Assembly (NCBI GenBank): GCA_000702525.1
Contig: JNIN01000002.1
Span: forward strand, 1-64,000
Length of the DNA stretch: 64,000 bases
Reading direction: 5' to 3'
Source: Lachnospiraceae bacterium AC2012
GTDB taxonomy: Bacteria > Bacillota > Clostridia > Lachnospirales > Lachnospiraceae
Numbering within the stretch: the stretch's first letter is position 1; each line of letters starts with the position of its first letter. The notes beneath the pieces are model-generated. The model did no database searches, was not told the origin of the DNA, and saw only the letters and a program-made list of their open reading frames with translations. Shown here piece after piece: positions 9,369 to 18,137 of the stretch. The position numbers were made by a program, and so were the translations under genes.

Positions 9369-11087
9369 ATGAAGATATTAATTACAAATATTTATGGTAC
9401 AAGTGATAATAATTTGTGTTCTTTACAGCATAAGGTAACAGAGATTGCAAGAAAAATAGGCTTTTATGAGCTTGGAATCTATCGTTATCCGGTGGAGACA
9501 GATTCCGATGCAGAGCTTCAGAAGCGCTTGGACGGAATCTGCGCAGCGGTGGAACCGGGCGATAAAGCAGTTTTACAATTGCCAACTGGAAATGGTATCG
9601 AGTTTGAATTTAAGTTGATTTCAAAGCTTCGTGGCATGGGTGTTCAGAAGATTGTGCTAATCGTGCATGATTCTTATGCATATGAGGATATGTCTATGTT
9701 ACGTGGTGTAGAGAGAATGATTTATCCAACGGAACGTATTGGAAATGATATAGCCAAGAAGGGCCTATATGCGGTACGAAAATTTCGAATGACTTTTGAC
9801 TCAGAGGATGATTCATTAGTGATGCGAAATTTGTTGAAAGCGACAGATTTTTATGAAGAAGTTTTTGATAAGAAAGGTTTGAGTTCGGAAGAATGTATAC
9901 AAATTGCTTTTGGATTATATGATAGAACTGGAAAATATACATTGCTTGTAGGTGCTGTGATTCAATCTGTGCTTGAAAATACGATGTCAAAAGTATGCTT
10001 TCACATTTTTCATGATGAAACACTTACGGAGGTGAATAAGGAGAAATTGGTACAGACAGTTGGAGGGTTTGGAAGTTATCTTCAGTTTCATCAATTGAAG
10101 TCAAGTGATTTTGAGTTTGATAATCCTGGAGTAAAATCTTTTACAATTGGAACGATGTTCAGAGTGGTTATTCCGAATGTTTTAAAAGAGTTAGATAAAA
10201 TAATTTATTTAGATGCAGATTTATTGCTAAATTGTGATGTTATGACTTTGTGGAACATTGATATTTCAGATTATTCACTTGCAGCAGTATGGGATAGTGC
10301 ATTTGTAGAAGGTGTTGAAATGCCGAGAGTCGTTAAGGAAGGGTTTGTTTTAAGAGAGCGGTATTTTAATGCGGGGGTGTTGTTGATGAATTTGAACCGT
10401 ATAAGGGAACGGGGTGATTTACTAGCATTAACAAGAGAATTTTTGGAAAAGTATCCTGATTCTATATTACCTGATCAGGACGCATTTAATTATTATTTTA
10501 ATGATACGACGTTACTTTTAGATGATAATTGGAATGTTAATGTTTTAAGTGACAAGGAAAAGAATACTACCGTTCGAGATGACGTTTTATATCATTTTCA
10601 AGGACAATCGGTAATTGACTTTTTTACGACATCGGATTGCGAAAAGCTTTATTTAAGAACGAAAGCAGCTACGCCATGGAGATATGAAGGGATTGAAGAA
10701 GAAATATATATAGGCTACCGTTCTTTAAGTGATAAGATTTCCTGTTTACAGAAATTATTGGGTTGTATAGGCGGTAAAAAGAAGATCTTTTACGGATATT
10801 ATAAAAAACAAATGCAGAATTTAATGGATATTTTAGGAGTGGGAAAAGAAGATTATTATGTTTCTTCAGAGGAATATCAATGGGGTATGACTGCCAGTGG
10901 GCTTACGTGTTATTCATTTGAAAAGCTCAAACAAGAAAAGCGAGGGGATTACATTGTTTTTGTAGGCCCGGAGTATGAAGGTGGACATGCAATCGAAAAA
11001 TTAGAGGATCTAGGTTTAGAAAACCAGAAGGATTTCTTTGTGATTCCTTGTTTATTAGCTGGACCGCAGGGAGGTTATTGGGCTTAA
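9369..11087 (+). CDS. Glycosyltransferase: Gtf3-like N-terminal domain fused to GT8 domain (copy 2)
   Basis: Paralogue of the preceding gene with the same length, 572 residues, and the same two-domain plan. The GT8 metal site is IYLDADLLLN, with FNAGVLLMNL and LPDQDAFNYYF. The N-terminal domains are nearly identical, including a tract of almost identical DNA, while the GT8 domains have diverged (for example WDSAFVEGVEMP against KDVIFDNGIIMP). This suggests the same acceptor and different donor or linkage. It starts 44 bases after copy 1 behind GGGGGA. Its stop codon overlaps the convergent bioY stop codon by a few bases. Confidence 0.8.
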   Translation: MKILITNIYGTSDNNLCSLQHKVTEIARKIGFYELGIYRYPVETDSDAELQKRLDGICAAVEPGDKAVLQLPTGNGIEFEFKLISKLRGMGVQKIVLIVHDSYAYEDMSMLRGVERMIYPTERIGNDIAKKGLYAVRKFRMTFDSEDDSLVMRNLLKATDFYEEVFDKKGLSSEECIQIAFGLYDRTGKYTLLVGAVIQSVLENTMSKVCFHIFHDETLTEVNKEKLVQTVGGFGSYLQFHQLKSSDFEFDNPGVKSFTIGTMFRVVIPNVLKELDKIIYLDADLLLNCDVMTLWNIDISDYSLAAVWDSAFVEGVEMPRVVKEGFVLRERYFNAGVLLMNLNRIRERGDLLALTREFLEKYPDSILPDQDAFNYYFNDTTLLLDDNWNVNVLSDKEKNTTVRDDVLYHFQGQSVIDFFTTSDCEKLYLRTKAATPWRYEGIEEEIYIGYRSLSDKISCLQKLLGCIGGKKKIFYGYYKKQMQNLMDILGVGKEDYYVSSEEYQWGMTASGLTCYSFEKLKQEKRGDYIVFVGPEYEGGHAIEKLEDLGLENQKDFFVIPCLLAGPQGGYWA

Positions 11088-11641
11088 TGCTCAATAACCT
11101 TTTTAAATGCTGGAATAATCTGTGCAACCACAATGGCTTTGAGTAAGTCCAGAGGGATAAATGGAACAAAGCCTGTTAAAAAGGCTGTTTTTAAGTCATA
11201 TCCGGCCGCATGTTGGAGCCAGAGCATTCCGATCACATCAATCAGTAGTACACCGATGATGCCGCAAATGGTGTACCAGAGACGGTTATAGTTCTTGCCA
11301 CGAATTAGTGGAAGGATTAGAAGTACAATAGGAAATGCCCATGTATATGCGCCGTAAGGTGCGATTAAATAGCCGATTCCGCTTCCGCCCCCAATAAATA
11401 CTGGTAATCCGACAATTCCAAGTAAAAACCATACAATTCCAATCAAGAAGGACTCCTGAACCGGGAATAACAATGCGATTAGAAATATGACGAAGTTCAT
11501 CAGTGTAATCTTTGGTGCCATAGGAAGTGGCGTAGGAATACTAAGATATGCTGAGATACAAAGTATGGAAGCAAACATACCGCATAAAACTAATCTTTTT
11601 GTAGAAAGTATTTGCTTCTCTGGTGTTGATTGAATATCCAT
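11084..11641 (-). CDS. bioY: Biotin transporter BioY (ECF S component)
   Basis: A 185-residue membrane protein with about six hydrophobic segments. Family marks are the early SIPTPLPMAPKITLMNF block, GLPVFIGGGSGIGYLIAPYGAYTWAF and the C-terminal FVPFIPLDLLKAIVVAQI. BioY binds biotin and works with the shared ECF module, not encoded here, or alone. The start at 11641 is chosen because an AGGAG site precedes it; an upstream ATG would add 13 basic residues. It is divergent from bioB across a BirA-type operator, so both should be repressed when biotin is plentiful. Confidence 0.92.
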   Translation of the reverse strand: MDIQSTPEKQILSTKRLVLCGMFASILCISAYLSIPTPLPMAPKITLMNFVIFLIALLFPVQESFLIGIVWFLLGIVGLPVFIGGGSGIGYLIAPYGAYTWAFPIVLLILPLIRGKNYNRLWYTICGIIGVLLIDVIGMLWLQHAAGYDLKTAFLTGFVPFIPLDLLKAIVVAQIIPAFKKVIEH

Positions 11642-11705
11642 TTTTCTTCTCCTTGTAATTAAGTAAAATTTTTTAAGCATATGTAGAATAATCTATCTGG
11701 ATGTG

Positions 11706-11739
11706 ATTGTCAACCTTTTATCAATTAAAGGTTGACAAT
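11706..11739. promoter_or_regulatory. BirA operator with divergent bioY and bioB promoters
   Basis: A palindrome with arms ATTGTCAACC (11706-11715) and GGTTGACAAT (11730-11739) and a 14-bp spacer between the TTGTCAACC/GGTTGACAA half-sites fits the Gram-positive BirA operator (TTGTTAACC, spacer, GGTTAACAA type). Each arm also contains a consensus TTGACA -35 box. On the plus strand it is at 11732-11737, with TAAGAT 16 bases later. On the minus strand it is at 11713-11708, with TATTCT 17 bases later. One bound repressor would thus block both promoters. Confidence 0.85.
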
Positions 11740-11826
11740 CTGTTTTTTTACAGTAAGATGGAACTGTTGAACCGCCTCAAAAAGGAGGTTTAGAGTATTT
11801 TAGTAGATTTAAAGGAGAAGTAGAGG

Positions 11827-12801
11827 ATGGACTTACGAGAATTGACAGACAAGGTCTTAAATGGTGGAGAGATTACGCGAGAAGAAGCGAATTTACTGGT
11901 GGATACACCGTTAGAAGAGTTGTGCAAAGCAGCGGATGAGTTACGGAAACATTTCCAGGGGGATGCTTTTGATATGTGCGCTATTTTGAGTGTAAAGGGT
12001 GGTAGATGTACGGAAAATTGTAAATTTTGTGCACAGTCTAGCTGTTCTTCAGCAGATATTCCGTCTTTTGAGGTCAGAGATGCAGATTATGTTGCTGAGG
12101 ATGCGAAACGATACGATGGCATTGGTGTGGCACGGTATTGCCAGGTATCGTCCGGTAGACGCTTAAATAAGCGGGAAATCGCGCAGATTGCAAAAAATAT
12201 CAAGCGCATTGTGAAAGAAACCAATCTGATGCCCTGTGTGTCCCTGGGACTGATTGATCGGGAAGACTTGGAATTGTTGAAAGAAGCAGGGCTTAAGAGG
12301 GTTCATAATAATATCGAGAGTAGTCCGAAGTACTTTGGAAATCTTTGCAGTTCCCATACGACCGATGACAAAATCAAAGTGATGAAACTGGTGCATGAAG
12401 CGGGATTAGAACTCTGTAGTGGAGGGATTTTTGGTGTTGGAGAGACTTGGCAGGACCGCATTGATATGGCATTTGCGCTTCGCGAGGTTCAGCCGGAATC
12501 CATCCCTATCAATATGTTAAAACCGATTGAAGGTACGCCAATGGAAGATCGGGAAATGATTTCGGAAGAGGAATTGCGTAGAATTATTGCGATTTTCAAA
12601 TTTATTTTGCCGAAATCCTTTGTCAGATTTGCTGCTGGACGTGATGTGCTCGAAGATTCTGGTATGAAATGTTTTACCGGCGGTTGCAATGCAACAATCA
12701 CCGGTAATATGCTGACGGTTAAGGGTGTCTCCATGGTGGAGGACCTTAAGAATATCAGAGAATTGGGTTATGATTTGCCCCAAGCCAGTAGTTTTTCATA
12801 G
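11827..12801 (+). CDS. bioB: Biotin synthase BioB
   Basis: A 324-residue radical-SAM enzyme that converts dethiobiotin to biotin. The CxxxCxxC cluster motif is visible as CTENCKFC, followed by AQSS; GVARYCQVSSGR, the HNNIESS block and FRAAGRD-like FAAGRDV lie downstream. Length is typical. The ribosome binding site AAAGGAGAAG is well placed. It is the only biotin biosynthetic enzyme in the window, beside the transporter and the ligase, suggesting salvage of dethiobiotin or that other bio genes lie elsewhere. Its 3' end overlaps the convergent birA end by 34 bases. Confidence 0.95.
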   Translation: MDLRELTDKVLNGGEITREEANLLVDTPLEELCKAADELRKHFQGDAFDMCAILSVKGGRCTENCKFCAQSSCSSADIPSFEVRDADYVAEDAKRYDGIGVARYCQVSSGRRLNKREIAQIAKNIKRIVKETNLMPCVSLGLIDREDLELLKEAGLKRVHNNIESSPKYFGNLCSSHTTDDKIKVMKLVHEAGLELCSGGIFGVGETWQDRIDMAFALREVQPESIPINMLKPIEGTPMEDREMISEEELRRIIAIFKFILPKSFVRFAAGRDVLEDSGMKCFTGGCNATITGNMLTVKGVSMVEDLKNIRELGYDLPQASSFS

Positions 12802-13556
12802 ATCTTTGCAATCAATTGATTTTTTGTGATTTCAGCCTGTCCAGGTGCATAGAGTGAGCCGACGATATCTTGTAAATCACTTGGAAATTTGCTTACATCG
12901 GAATCGAAATTGATGCCGATGCCGATGACAAGCCATTGGACCAAATCAGTCTCGTATTCGATGCCGGATTCCGTCAAGATGCCGCAAATCTTTCGATTTT
13001 CGATGAATAAGTCATTGATGGGCTTGATTCTAGGGCGAACAGCGCATAATTCTTCGATAGCATCGCAAACAGCATTTCCGGTATAAGTGGTAAGCGCATC
13101 TTTATCGAGTGTTGGAATCTTTTCTGGAGATAGGATGATACTCATATAGATGCCGCCCTTAGGGGAATAGAAGTTGTGATCACGGCGGCCCTTGCCAAGC
13201 GTTTGGCTCTTTGCCAGGACGAGGGTTCCGTGCTCATTTCCAGCGATTGCTAGCTCCTTGGCCTTTTTATTGGTGGAATCGAGTTCCTCAAAGATATGGA
13301 TGTTTTCAGGATGAACCATCGCGGGATTCTGTAGATGTGCGAGTATTCCCTGGATGGAAATGATATCGCTGCCGGAAGCCAGACGATAGCCTTTATTTCT
13401 CATGGCTTCGATTTCATATCCGGCTTTCCGCAGTTCATTGATTGCCTTCCAGATGGCATTACGAGAAAGCCCCAGCGTGGCAGCCATTGCCTCGCCGGAG
13501 ATATACGTATGTTTATTGGATTCTAGAAATTCCAGAATTTTATCTTTGGACGCCAT
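12768..13556 (-). CDS. birA: Bifunctional biotin-protein ligase and biotin operon repressor BirA
   Basis: A 262-residue protein. Residues 1-65 form a winged helix-turn-helix (GEAMAATLGLSRNAIWKAINEL), and the rest is the class II biotin ligase domain with the biotinyl-AMP loop read here as GKGRRDHNFYSPKGG (GRGRRGR-type) and the IGIGINFD block. It attaches biotin to carboxylases and, when charged with biotinyl-AMP, should bind the palindrome at 11706-11739. An AGGAG site precedes the ATG. It is downstream of the LacI-YesL-like minus-strand genes with a 46-bp gap and may be read with them. The loop RRDHN is a slight variant of the usual GRGRxxR. Confidence 0.93.
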   Translation of the reverse strand: MASKDKILEFLESNKHTYISGEAMAATLGLSRNAIWKAINELRKAGYEIEAMRNKGYRLASGSDIISIQGILAHLQNPAMVHPENIHIFEELDSTNKKAKELAIAGNEHGTLVLAKSQTLGKGRRDHNFYSPKGGIYMSIILSPEKIPTLDKDALTTYTGNAVCDAIEELCAVRPRIKPINDLFIENRKICGILTESGIEYETDLVQWLVIGIGINFDSDVSKFPSDLQDIVGSLYAPGQAEITKNQLIAKIYEKLLAWGKS

Positions 13557-13602
13557 GAGAAATCTCCTTATCTTTTATAAAATCATCTTCTACGGAAAGA
13601 GA

Positions 13603-14259
13603 TTATTTCGCGGAAGAAGCAAGAGCGGATAGAAGCTGTGCCTTTTCGCTCTGGTGATTTTCTGATGCTACAATGCCGAGATAGACGGAATCAGTATATC
13701 CGGCTTCTTTGAATGGAGAAAGCTCGGATACATCTATGGCATAGGCTTTGCCCGATGCATCATAGAGAAAATATGGTTCTAATGTAGGAAGAAGAGAAGC
13801 GTCTTCTTCTTCCAAAAATTCATTTAAATCCACGAGATAATCGGATTGATTTGCATATTCGATACCGTAGGAATCTGCGATGACGACATCCAGCTTCTCG
13901 GCGCTGATGGCGGACATCACTTTCATAGAAGAGGCATATGCGTATTCGAGGTTTTGCCCCTGCGGATCTTCTGTAATTAGCAAGTCCGTATAGTTATCCA
14001 TTTTCAAATCACTGATATCTTCTATGGAATCCGTGAAACCGTCGCTTGTTGCTACATTGATGTAAGCGACGTATAAATCGTAAGATGCATTATTTCGCAT
14101 CGTTTTCACGATAGAGAAAATTGAGCAAATAATAACTGCAGTTATTATGATGTGGATTTTATAGTAATCCCAAATAAACTGCAGTTTTTTCTTTGTAGTT
14201 AAATCTTTAAATGTAATATCTGTTTCTTTCATATCTATGGTTCTCTGATTCTTTCGCAT
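13603..14259 (-). CDS. Single-pass membrane protein of unknown function
   Basis: A 218-residue protein with one membrane segment near residues 35-55 (IHIIITAVIICSIFSIVKTM) after a short basic cytoplasmic N-terminus, and an exported acidic domain of about 160 residues. The exported part contains stretches like KLDVVIADSYG and YFLYDASGKAYAIDVS that recall solute-binding-protein lobes, but no family can be named. The start could also be the ATG at 14232 (MKETDITFKD), since neither has a clear ribosome binding site. It follows the DUF624 gene by 10 bases, and such pairs occur beside LplB-type sugar transporters, so a role in sugar uptake or its control is a guess. Confidence 0.6.
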   Translation of the reverse strand: MRKNQRTIDMKETDITFKDLTTKKKLQFIWDYYKIHIIITAVIICSIFSIVKTMRNNASYDLYVAYINVATSDGFTDSIEDISDLKMDNYTDLLITEDPQGQNLEYAYASSMKVMSAISAEKLDVVIADSYGIEYANQSDYLVDLNEFLEEEDASLLPTLEPYFLYDASGKAYAIDVSELSPFKEAGYTDSVYLGIVASENHQSEKAQLLSALASSAK

Positions 14260-14269
14260 GTATTCAAGT

Positions 14270-14908
14270 TTAAGCCATACTATCTTCGTCAGTATCCCCT
14301 TGATTTTCGCATTGAATCAGGATGTTTGTCATCAACATGGCGTTAAATAGAGCACATGTTCCAACACCGAGAACAATCAGAGGGGTGCAGAAGTAATAAA
14401 TGACCCATCCCATAATAACATAAACGCCGGCCATAGTGACAGTGCAGAATAGAAAACGCATGCCAAGCATGATGGAATTCTTAAACATATTTACAATGGT
14501 ATTTTCAAATCTTGCATTCAGCTGGAAAATCCAGAGTAAAACAATAATATAAGCAATCCAGGCAAGAATAAGAATCGCGCTGAGTAAAGTCCAAAATGCA
14601 TTGGAAGACCAAAGATGAAACAGTGCATAGGCATCGACACTCAGGACAATTCCAAGTACTGTCATAATCAAACCAAGGATGGTGCTTTTCTTAAAATCAT
14701 TTTTAAAACTATGGAAGAAGGACTTGGTGATATAGCCTTCTTCCTCTCTAGCAATCTTCTGACAACAATAGCAAAGAGCGGTAGTAGAAGCGCCGATGGT
14801 AAAGATCGGAAGACAACAAATAAACCATAAGATATTTAACCACGCACTATATACGATTTTATTCAGAAATCGAAGTACGGGTCCGTCATAATTTAATAAG
14901 TTACGCAT
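14270..14908 (-). CDS. DUF624 family membrane protein, YesL-like
   Basis: A 212-residue integral membrane protein with about five hydrophobic segments. The N-terminus shows the family signature: FLNKIVYSAWLNILWFICCLP followed by FTIGASTTALCYC. DUF624/YesL proteins are usually encoded beside carbohydrate ABC transporters of the LplABC/YtcQP type, as here, and their molecular function is unknown. It lies 18 bases downstream of the LacI-type regulator on the same strand. Confidence 0.85.
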   Translation of the reverse strand: MRNLLNYDGPVLRFLNKIVYSAWLNILWFICCLPIFTIGASTTALCYCCQKIAREEEGYITKSFFHSFKNDFKKSTILGLIMTVLGIVLSVDAYALFHLWSSNAFWTLLSAILILAWIAYIIVLLWIFQLNARFENTIVNMFKNSIMLGMRFLFCTVTMAGVYVIMGWVIYYFCTPLIVLGVGTCALFNAMLMTNILIQCENQGDTDEDSMA

Positions 14909-14926
14909 AAAAAACTCCTATATGCA

Positions 14927-15982
14927 TTAATTTTTCGTTGATTCTCTGTAAATGAGATTCGTTTCTGTGTAAACCGTGCGATAGTTTAGGTCGGGCTGCT
15001 CAATTCTGGATAAAAGCAGGTTTGCAGCGGTATACCCAATCGCCTGGGAATGAATGTGGCATGTGGTGAGTGCCGGTGTCATAACCTTGGACTCTGCAGA
15101 ATCGTCGAATCCGCAAAGCATAATATCTTCCGGATAAGACTTGCCCATAATCTTCAGACAATTCACGATGTCGATGGCTACGAAATCATTGGCACAAATC
15201 AATAATTCCGGTAATTCCTCCAATTCATTTAATACCTTATATAAACAGGAGAAATATTCTGCACCATGCGAATGAATATCTGTCAGGCAGAATTTTTCGT
15301 CAATCGGTAAATCATTGAGATACATCGCATTTCGAAATGCCATATAACGCTCAAAGAAGGAGCGACAGTGCTTTCTCTGTCCAACAAATCCAATCTTTGT
15401 GATGCCACGTTCCTTCATATCAGAAATGATTTGGAAGATGGCTGCGGAATTATCCATCAGTAACATATCCCCGGCGAGCTGGTGACTGAAACTTTCCACC
15501 GGCCCATCGACAAATAATAATGGAAGATTCAGCTCTCCAAGCATTTCACAATAGCTAAGATCAAACATCTCAACACAGATGATACCGACGGTTCTTTCTT
15601 TATTAAAGCTCGCTGGAAATGATAACGCTTCAAAATGATCTTTCGTAACCCGATGTATCGTCATGCTATATCCAAGTCCTGTGATTTCATGCTGGAACTT
15701 ATCTAACATCGTAGATGCAAAGTGTGAATTGTCAAGAGATGTTCCTATAAATAAAGCAAATTCACCAGTTTTTTGTGGCTTCGGCGCAGAAACATTTCCT
15801 AATATATCTGATACGGAATTAGCATAAGAAAACTGTTTATACCCCATTTCTACAGCTTTTGCTAATACTTTTTCCCTTGTGGTATCAGCTAAGATACCGG
15901 TATTGTTGATAGCCTTTGATACCGTGTTTCTAGAAACACCTAATGCATCGGCAATATCTTGAATTGTAACTTTGTTTGCCAT
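14927..15982 (-). CDS. LacI-family transcriptional regulator of the sucrose/fructan operon
   Basis: A 351-residue regulator. The N-terminal DNA-binding motif is KVTIQDIADALGVSRNTVSKAIN, followed by the hinge and a periplasmic-binding-protein-like effector domain (IGFVGQRKH, LLICANDFVAIDIVNCL, IMLCGFDDSAES). It is divergent from the sugar transport operon across a 261-bp intergenic region containing a promoter and an inverted repeat, so it most likely represses that operon until sucrose, a fructo-oligosaccharide or a phosphorylated product binds. The effector itself cannot be determined. Confidence 0.88.
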   Translation of the reverse strand: MANKVTIQDIADALGVSRNTVSKAINNTGILADTTREKVLAKAVEMGYKQFSYANSVSDILGNVSAPKPQKTGEFALFIGTSLDNSHFASTMLDKFQHEITGLGYSMTIHRVTKDHFEALSFPASFNKERTVGIICVEMFDLSYCEMLGELNLPLLFVDGPVESFSHQLAGDMLLMDNSAAIFQIISDMKERGITKIGFVGQRKHCRSFFERYMAFRNAMYLNDLPIDEKFCLTDIHSHGAEYFSCLYKVLNELEELPELLICANDFVAIDIVNCLKIMGKSYPEDIMLCGFDDSAESKVMTPALTTCHIHSQAIGYTAANLLLSRIEQPDLNYRTVYTETNLIYRESTKN

Positions 15983-16243
15983 TATACTCTCCTAAATAAT
16001 GTAATAATTGATAAAAATGTACAATAATCCCCTTGTATTACTTTTAAATTATAAAATGTAAAAAAATATTTGTCAAATGTAAAAGTTTATGTGAAAATTG
16101 TTACAAAATCACACCGGAATCGTTGGTGTATTTTTACAAATATACAAATATGCATTGACACAAATGTAAAAAATGGTATGATTTATGCATAAACAAGTTG
16201 TGCAAACGCACAATAATAGTAGTTGTTTTTACGAGGAGGAATA
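15983..16243. promoter_or_regulatory. Divergent regulatory region between lacI-type gene and sugar operon
   Basis: The plus-strand promoter is TTGACA (16155-16160), a 16-bp spacer and TATGAT (16177-16182). Just downstream of the expected transcription start lies a palindrome, TTGTGC-AAAC-GCACAA (16198-16213), a good candidate operator for the LacI-type regulator. Upstream, the A/T-rich stretch carries several TGTAAAA/TTTTACA words (16050-16175), which could be further binding sites or simply compositional. Confidence 0.65.
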
Positions 16244-17155
16244 ATGGAAAAGAAAGCTAGGGGTCACAATACTTTAACGTATGTGATACATCATTGGAGA
16301 TTGTACGTGTTCTTTTTAGGACCGGCATTACTACTTACGATCATATTTAAGTACTTGCCTATGGGCGGTATTATGATTGCGTTTGAGAAGTATAGCCCTT
16401 TCAAAGGATTCTTTGGAAGTGAATGGGTTGGACTGGAGTACTTCAAGCAGTTCCTATCATCACCTGACTTTATGTCATTTTTAGTAAATACATTAAAGCT
16501 TAGTGTTTACGGACTGTTATGGGGATTCCCGGTACCAATTATCTTGGCACTTCTTCTTAATAGAATTGAAAGTAGCAAGATCAAACAGAAGATTCAGTTA
16601 GTGCTTTACATGCCAAACTTCATCTCAGTTATCGTACTTTGCGGTATGGTTCGAATCCTTCTTTCTGTAACAGGACCGGTAAATATGTTATTTGGAACAA
16701 CGATCAATTTCCTGACATTACCGGAAGCATTCAGACCAATCTACATTATCAGTGGTATCTGGCAGGGAGCTGGTTGGGCATCCATCATGTATACAGCATC
16801 TCTTTCCAATGCCAGCAAGGAATTGAAAGAAGCAGCACAGATCGATGGTGCGAATATCTTCCAGCAGATCAAAGCAGTAGAATGGCCAGCAATTAAAGAC
16901 ATGGTAGTAATCCAGTTCATCTTACAGGCAGGTAACATCATGAGTATCGGATTTGAAAAGGCATATGCTCTTCAGACAGACTTAAACCTTGGTGCATCAG
17001 AAATCATCGCTACTTATGTATATAAGAAAGGTTTGCTGGATGGAAACTACAGTTACTCAACAGCGGTTGGCTTGTTTAATACAGTCATCAACTTGATCTT
17101 GTTGGTTGTTGTAAACAAGGTTGTTGAGAAGATGAATGACGGACAGGGATTGTAA
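16244..17155 (+). CDS. Carbohydrate ABC transporter permease, LplB-like
   Basis: A 303-residue membrane permease with six predicted helices. The EAA motif (ELKEAAQIDGANIFQQIKAVEWP) that docks the ATPase is present. LplB/YtcP relatives import oligosaccharides or glycosides. The ATG at 16244 has GAGGAGGA 4 bases ahead; the upstream ATG at 16223 has no such site. It is the first gene of a five-gene operon with a second permease, a binding lipoprotein, a GH32 enzyme and fructokinase. No ATPase is encoded locally. Confidence 0.9.
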   Translation: MEKKARGHNTLTYVIHHWRLYVFFLGPALLLTIIFKYLPMGGIMIAFEKYSPFKGFFGSEWVGLEYFKQFLSSPDFMSFLVNTLKLSVYGLLWGFPVPIILALLLNRIESSKIKQKIQLVLYMPNFISVIVLCGMVRILLSVTGPVNMLFGTTINFLTLPEAFRPIYIISGIWQGAGWASIMYTASLSNASKELKEAAQIDGANIFQQIKAVEWPAIKDMVVIQFILQAGNIMSIGFEKAYALQTDLNLGASEIIATYVYKKGLLDGNYSYSTAVGLFNTVINLILLVVVNKVVEKMNDGQGL

Positions 17156-17168
17156 TTGGGAGGAAGAA

Positions 17169-18080
17169 ATGAAACAGCAGAATAAGAAAAAAAGCGCATT
17201 CGCAAGAAGCTCTGCGGGCGATAAAGCGTTTTTACTTACAGGATATGTGATTCTGGCACTCTTTGTGTTAGCAATCATTATCCCTATGGTATATATCGTT
17301 ATAGCATCTTTTATGGATCCTATAACACTTCAGAATAAGGGTATTAGCTTTGATTTGGATAAATGGACTCTGACAGCTTATCAGAGAGTCATCTCTAACT
17401 CACAGATTTGGGTAGGTTTCAAAAATGCAGTGATTTATTCTTTAGTCTTCACTTTCCTTTCTGTGGCTATAACTATGTTGTGCGCCTACCCAATGTCGTT
17501 AGAGGACTTCAGAGGAAGAAAGTTCTTCAATACGATCTTTATGATTACGATGTTCTTCGGTGGTGGATTGATTCCAACATACTTGCTCATCAGTAATCTT
17601 GGACTTTTAGATAGTATGTGGGCAGTAGTGCTTCCTGGAGCATTCTCCGTATGGAATATGATTATTGCTCGTACTTATTTCCGAGGTATCCCGGGTGAAC
17701 TTAGAGAAGCAGCAGAAGTAGACGGTGCAAATGAATTAACATTGTTCTTCAGAATTCTGCTTCCTGTATGTACGCCGGTTATCGCAGTACTTTGCTTATG
17801 GCAGTTTGTAGGAATGTGGAACAGTTACTTCGATGCGATGATTTACTTAAATTCCGCATCCAAGCAGCCATTACAGCTGGTTCTTAGAGCCATCCTGATT
17901 CAGAACCAGCCAGATGCAGGTATGATTGCAGATATGCAGTCTACTGCAGAGAGAGCTAGACTTGCAGAATTGTTAAAGTATTCAACAATTATCATTTCTA
18001 GTTTACCGCTTTTAGTTATGTATCCATTCTTCCAGAAATATTTCGATGCTGGAATTATGGTTGGATCCGTAAAGGGTTAA
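17169..18080 (+). CDS. Carbohydrate ABC transporter permease, YtcP/LplC-like
   Basis: A 303-residue permease partner. Family marks are the N-terminal DKAFLLTGYVILALFVL helix, the EAA loop ELREAAEVDGANELTLFFRI and the C-terminal YPFFQKYFDAGIMVGSVKG typical of this branch. GGGAGGA at 17158-17164 fixes the ATG at 17169; an upstream ATG at 17136 overlaps the first permease gene. It forms the transmembrane channel with the preceding permease. Confidence 0.9.
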   Translation: MKQQNKKKSAFARSSAGDKAFLLTGYVILALFVLAIIIPMVYIVIASFMDPITLQNKGISFDLDKWTLTAYQRVISNSQIWVGFKNAVIYSLVFTFLSVAITMLCAYPMSLEDFRGRKFFNTIFMITMFFGGGLIPTYLLISNLGLLDSMWAVVLPGAFSVWNMIIARTYFRGIPGELREAAEVDGANELTLFFRILLPVCTPVIAVLCLWQFVGMWNSYFDAMIYLNSASKQPLQLVLRAILIQNQPDAGMIADMQSTAERARLAELLKYSTIIISSLPLLVMYPFFQKYFDAGIMVGSVKG

Positions 18081-18137
18081 GTTTTTACACGTTAGTAACA
18101 GCACAGGGCTGTTCTAAATAATAGGAGGAGAGAAAAA

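Noticed and set aside
13335-13632. Plus-strand open frames across the birA 5' end
   Set aside because: Opposite-strand shadows of a well-supported birA gene.
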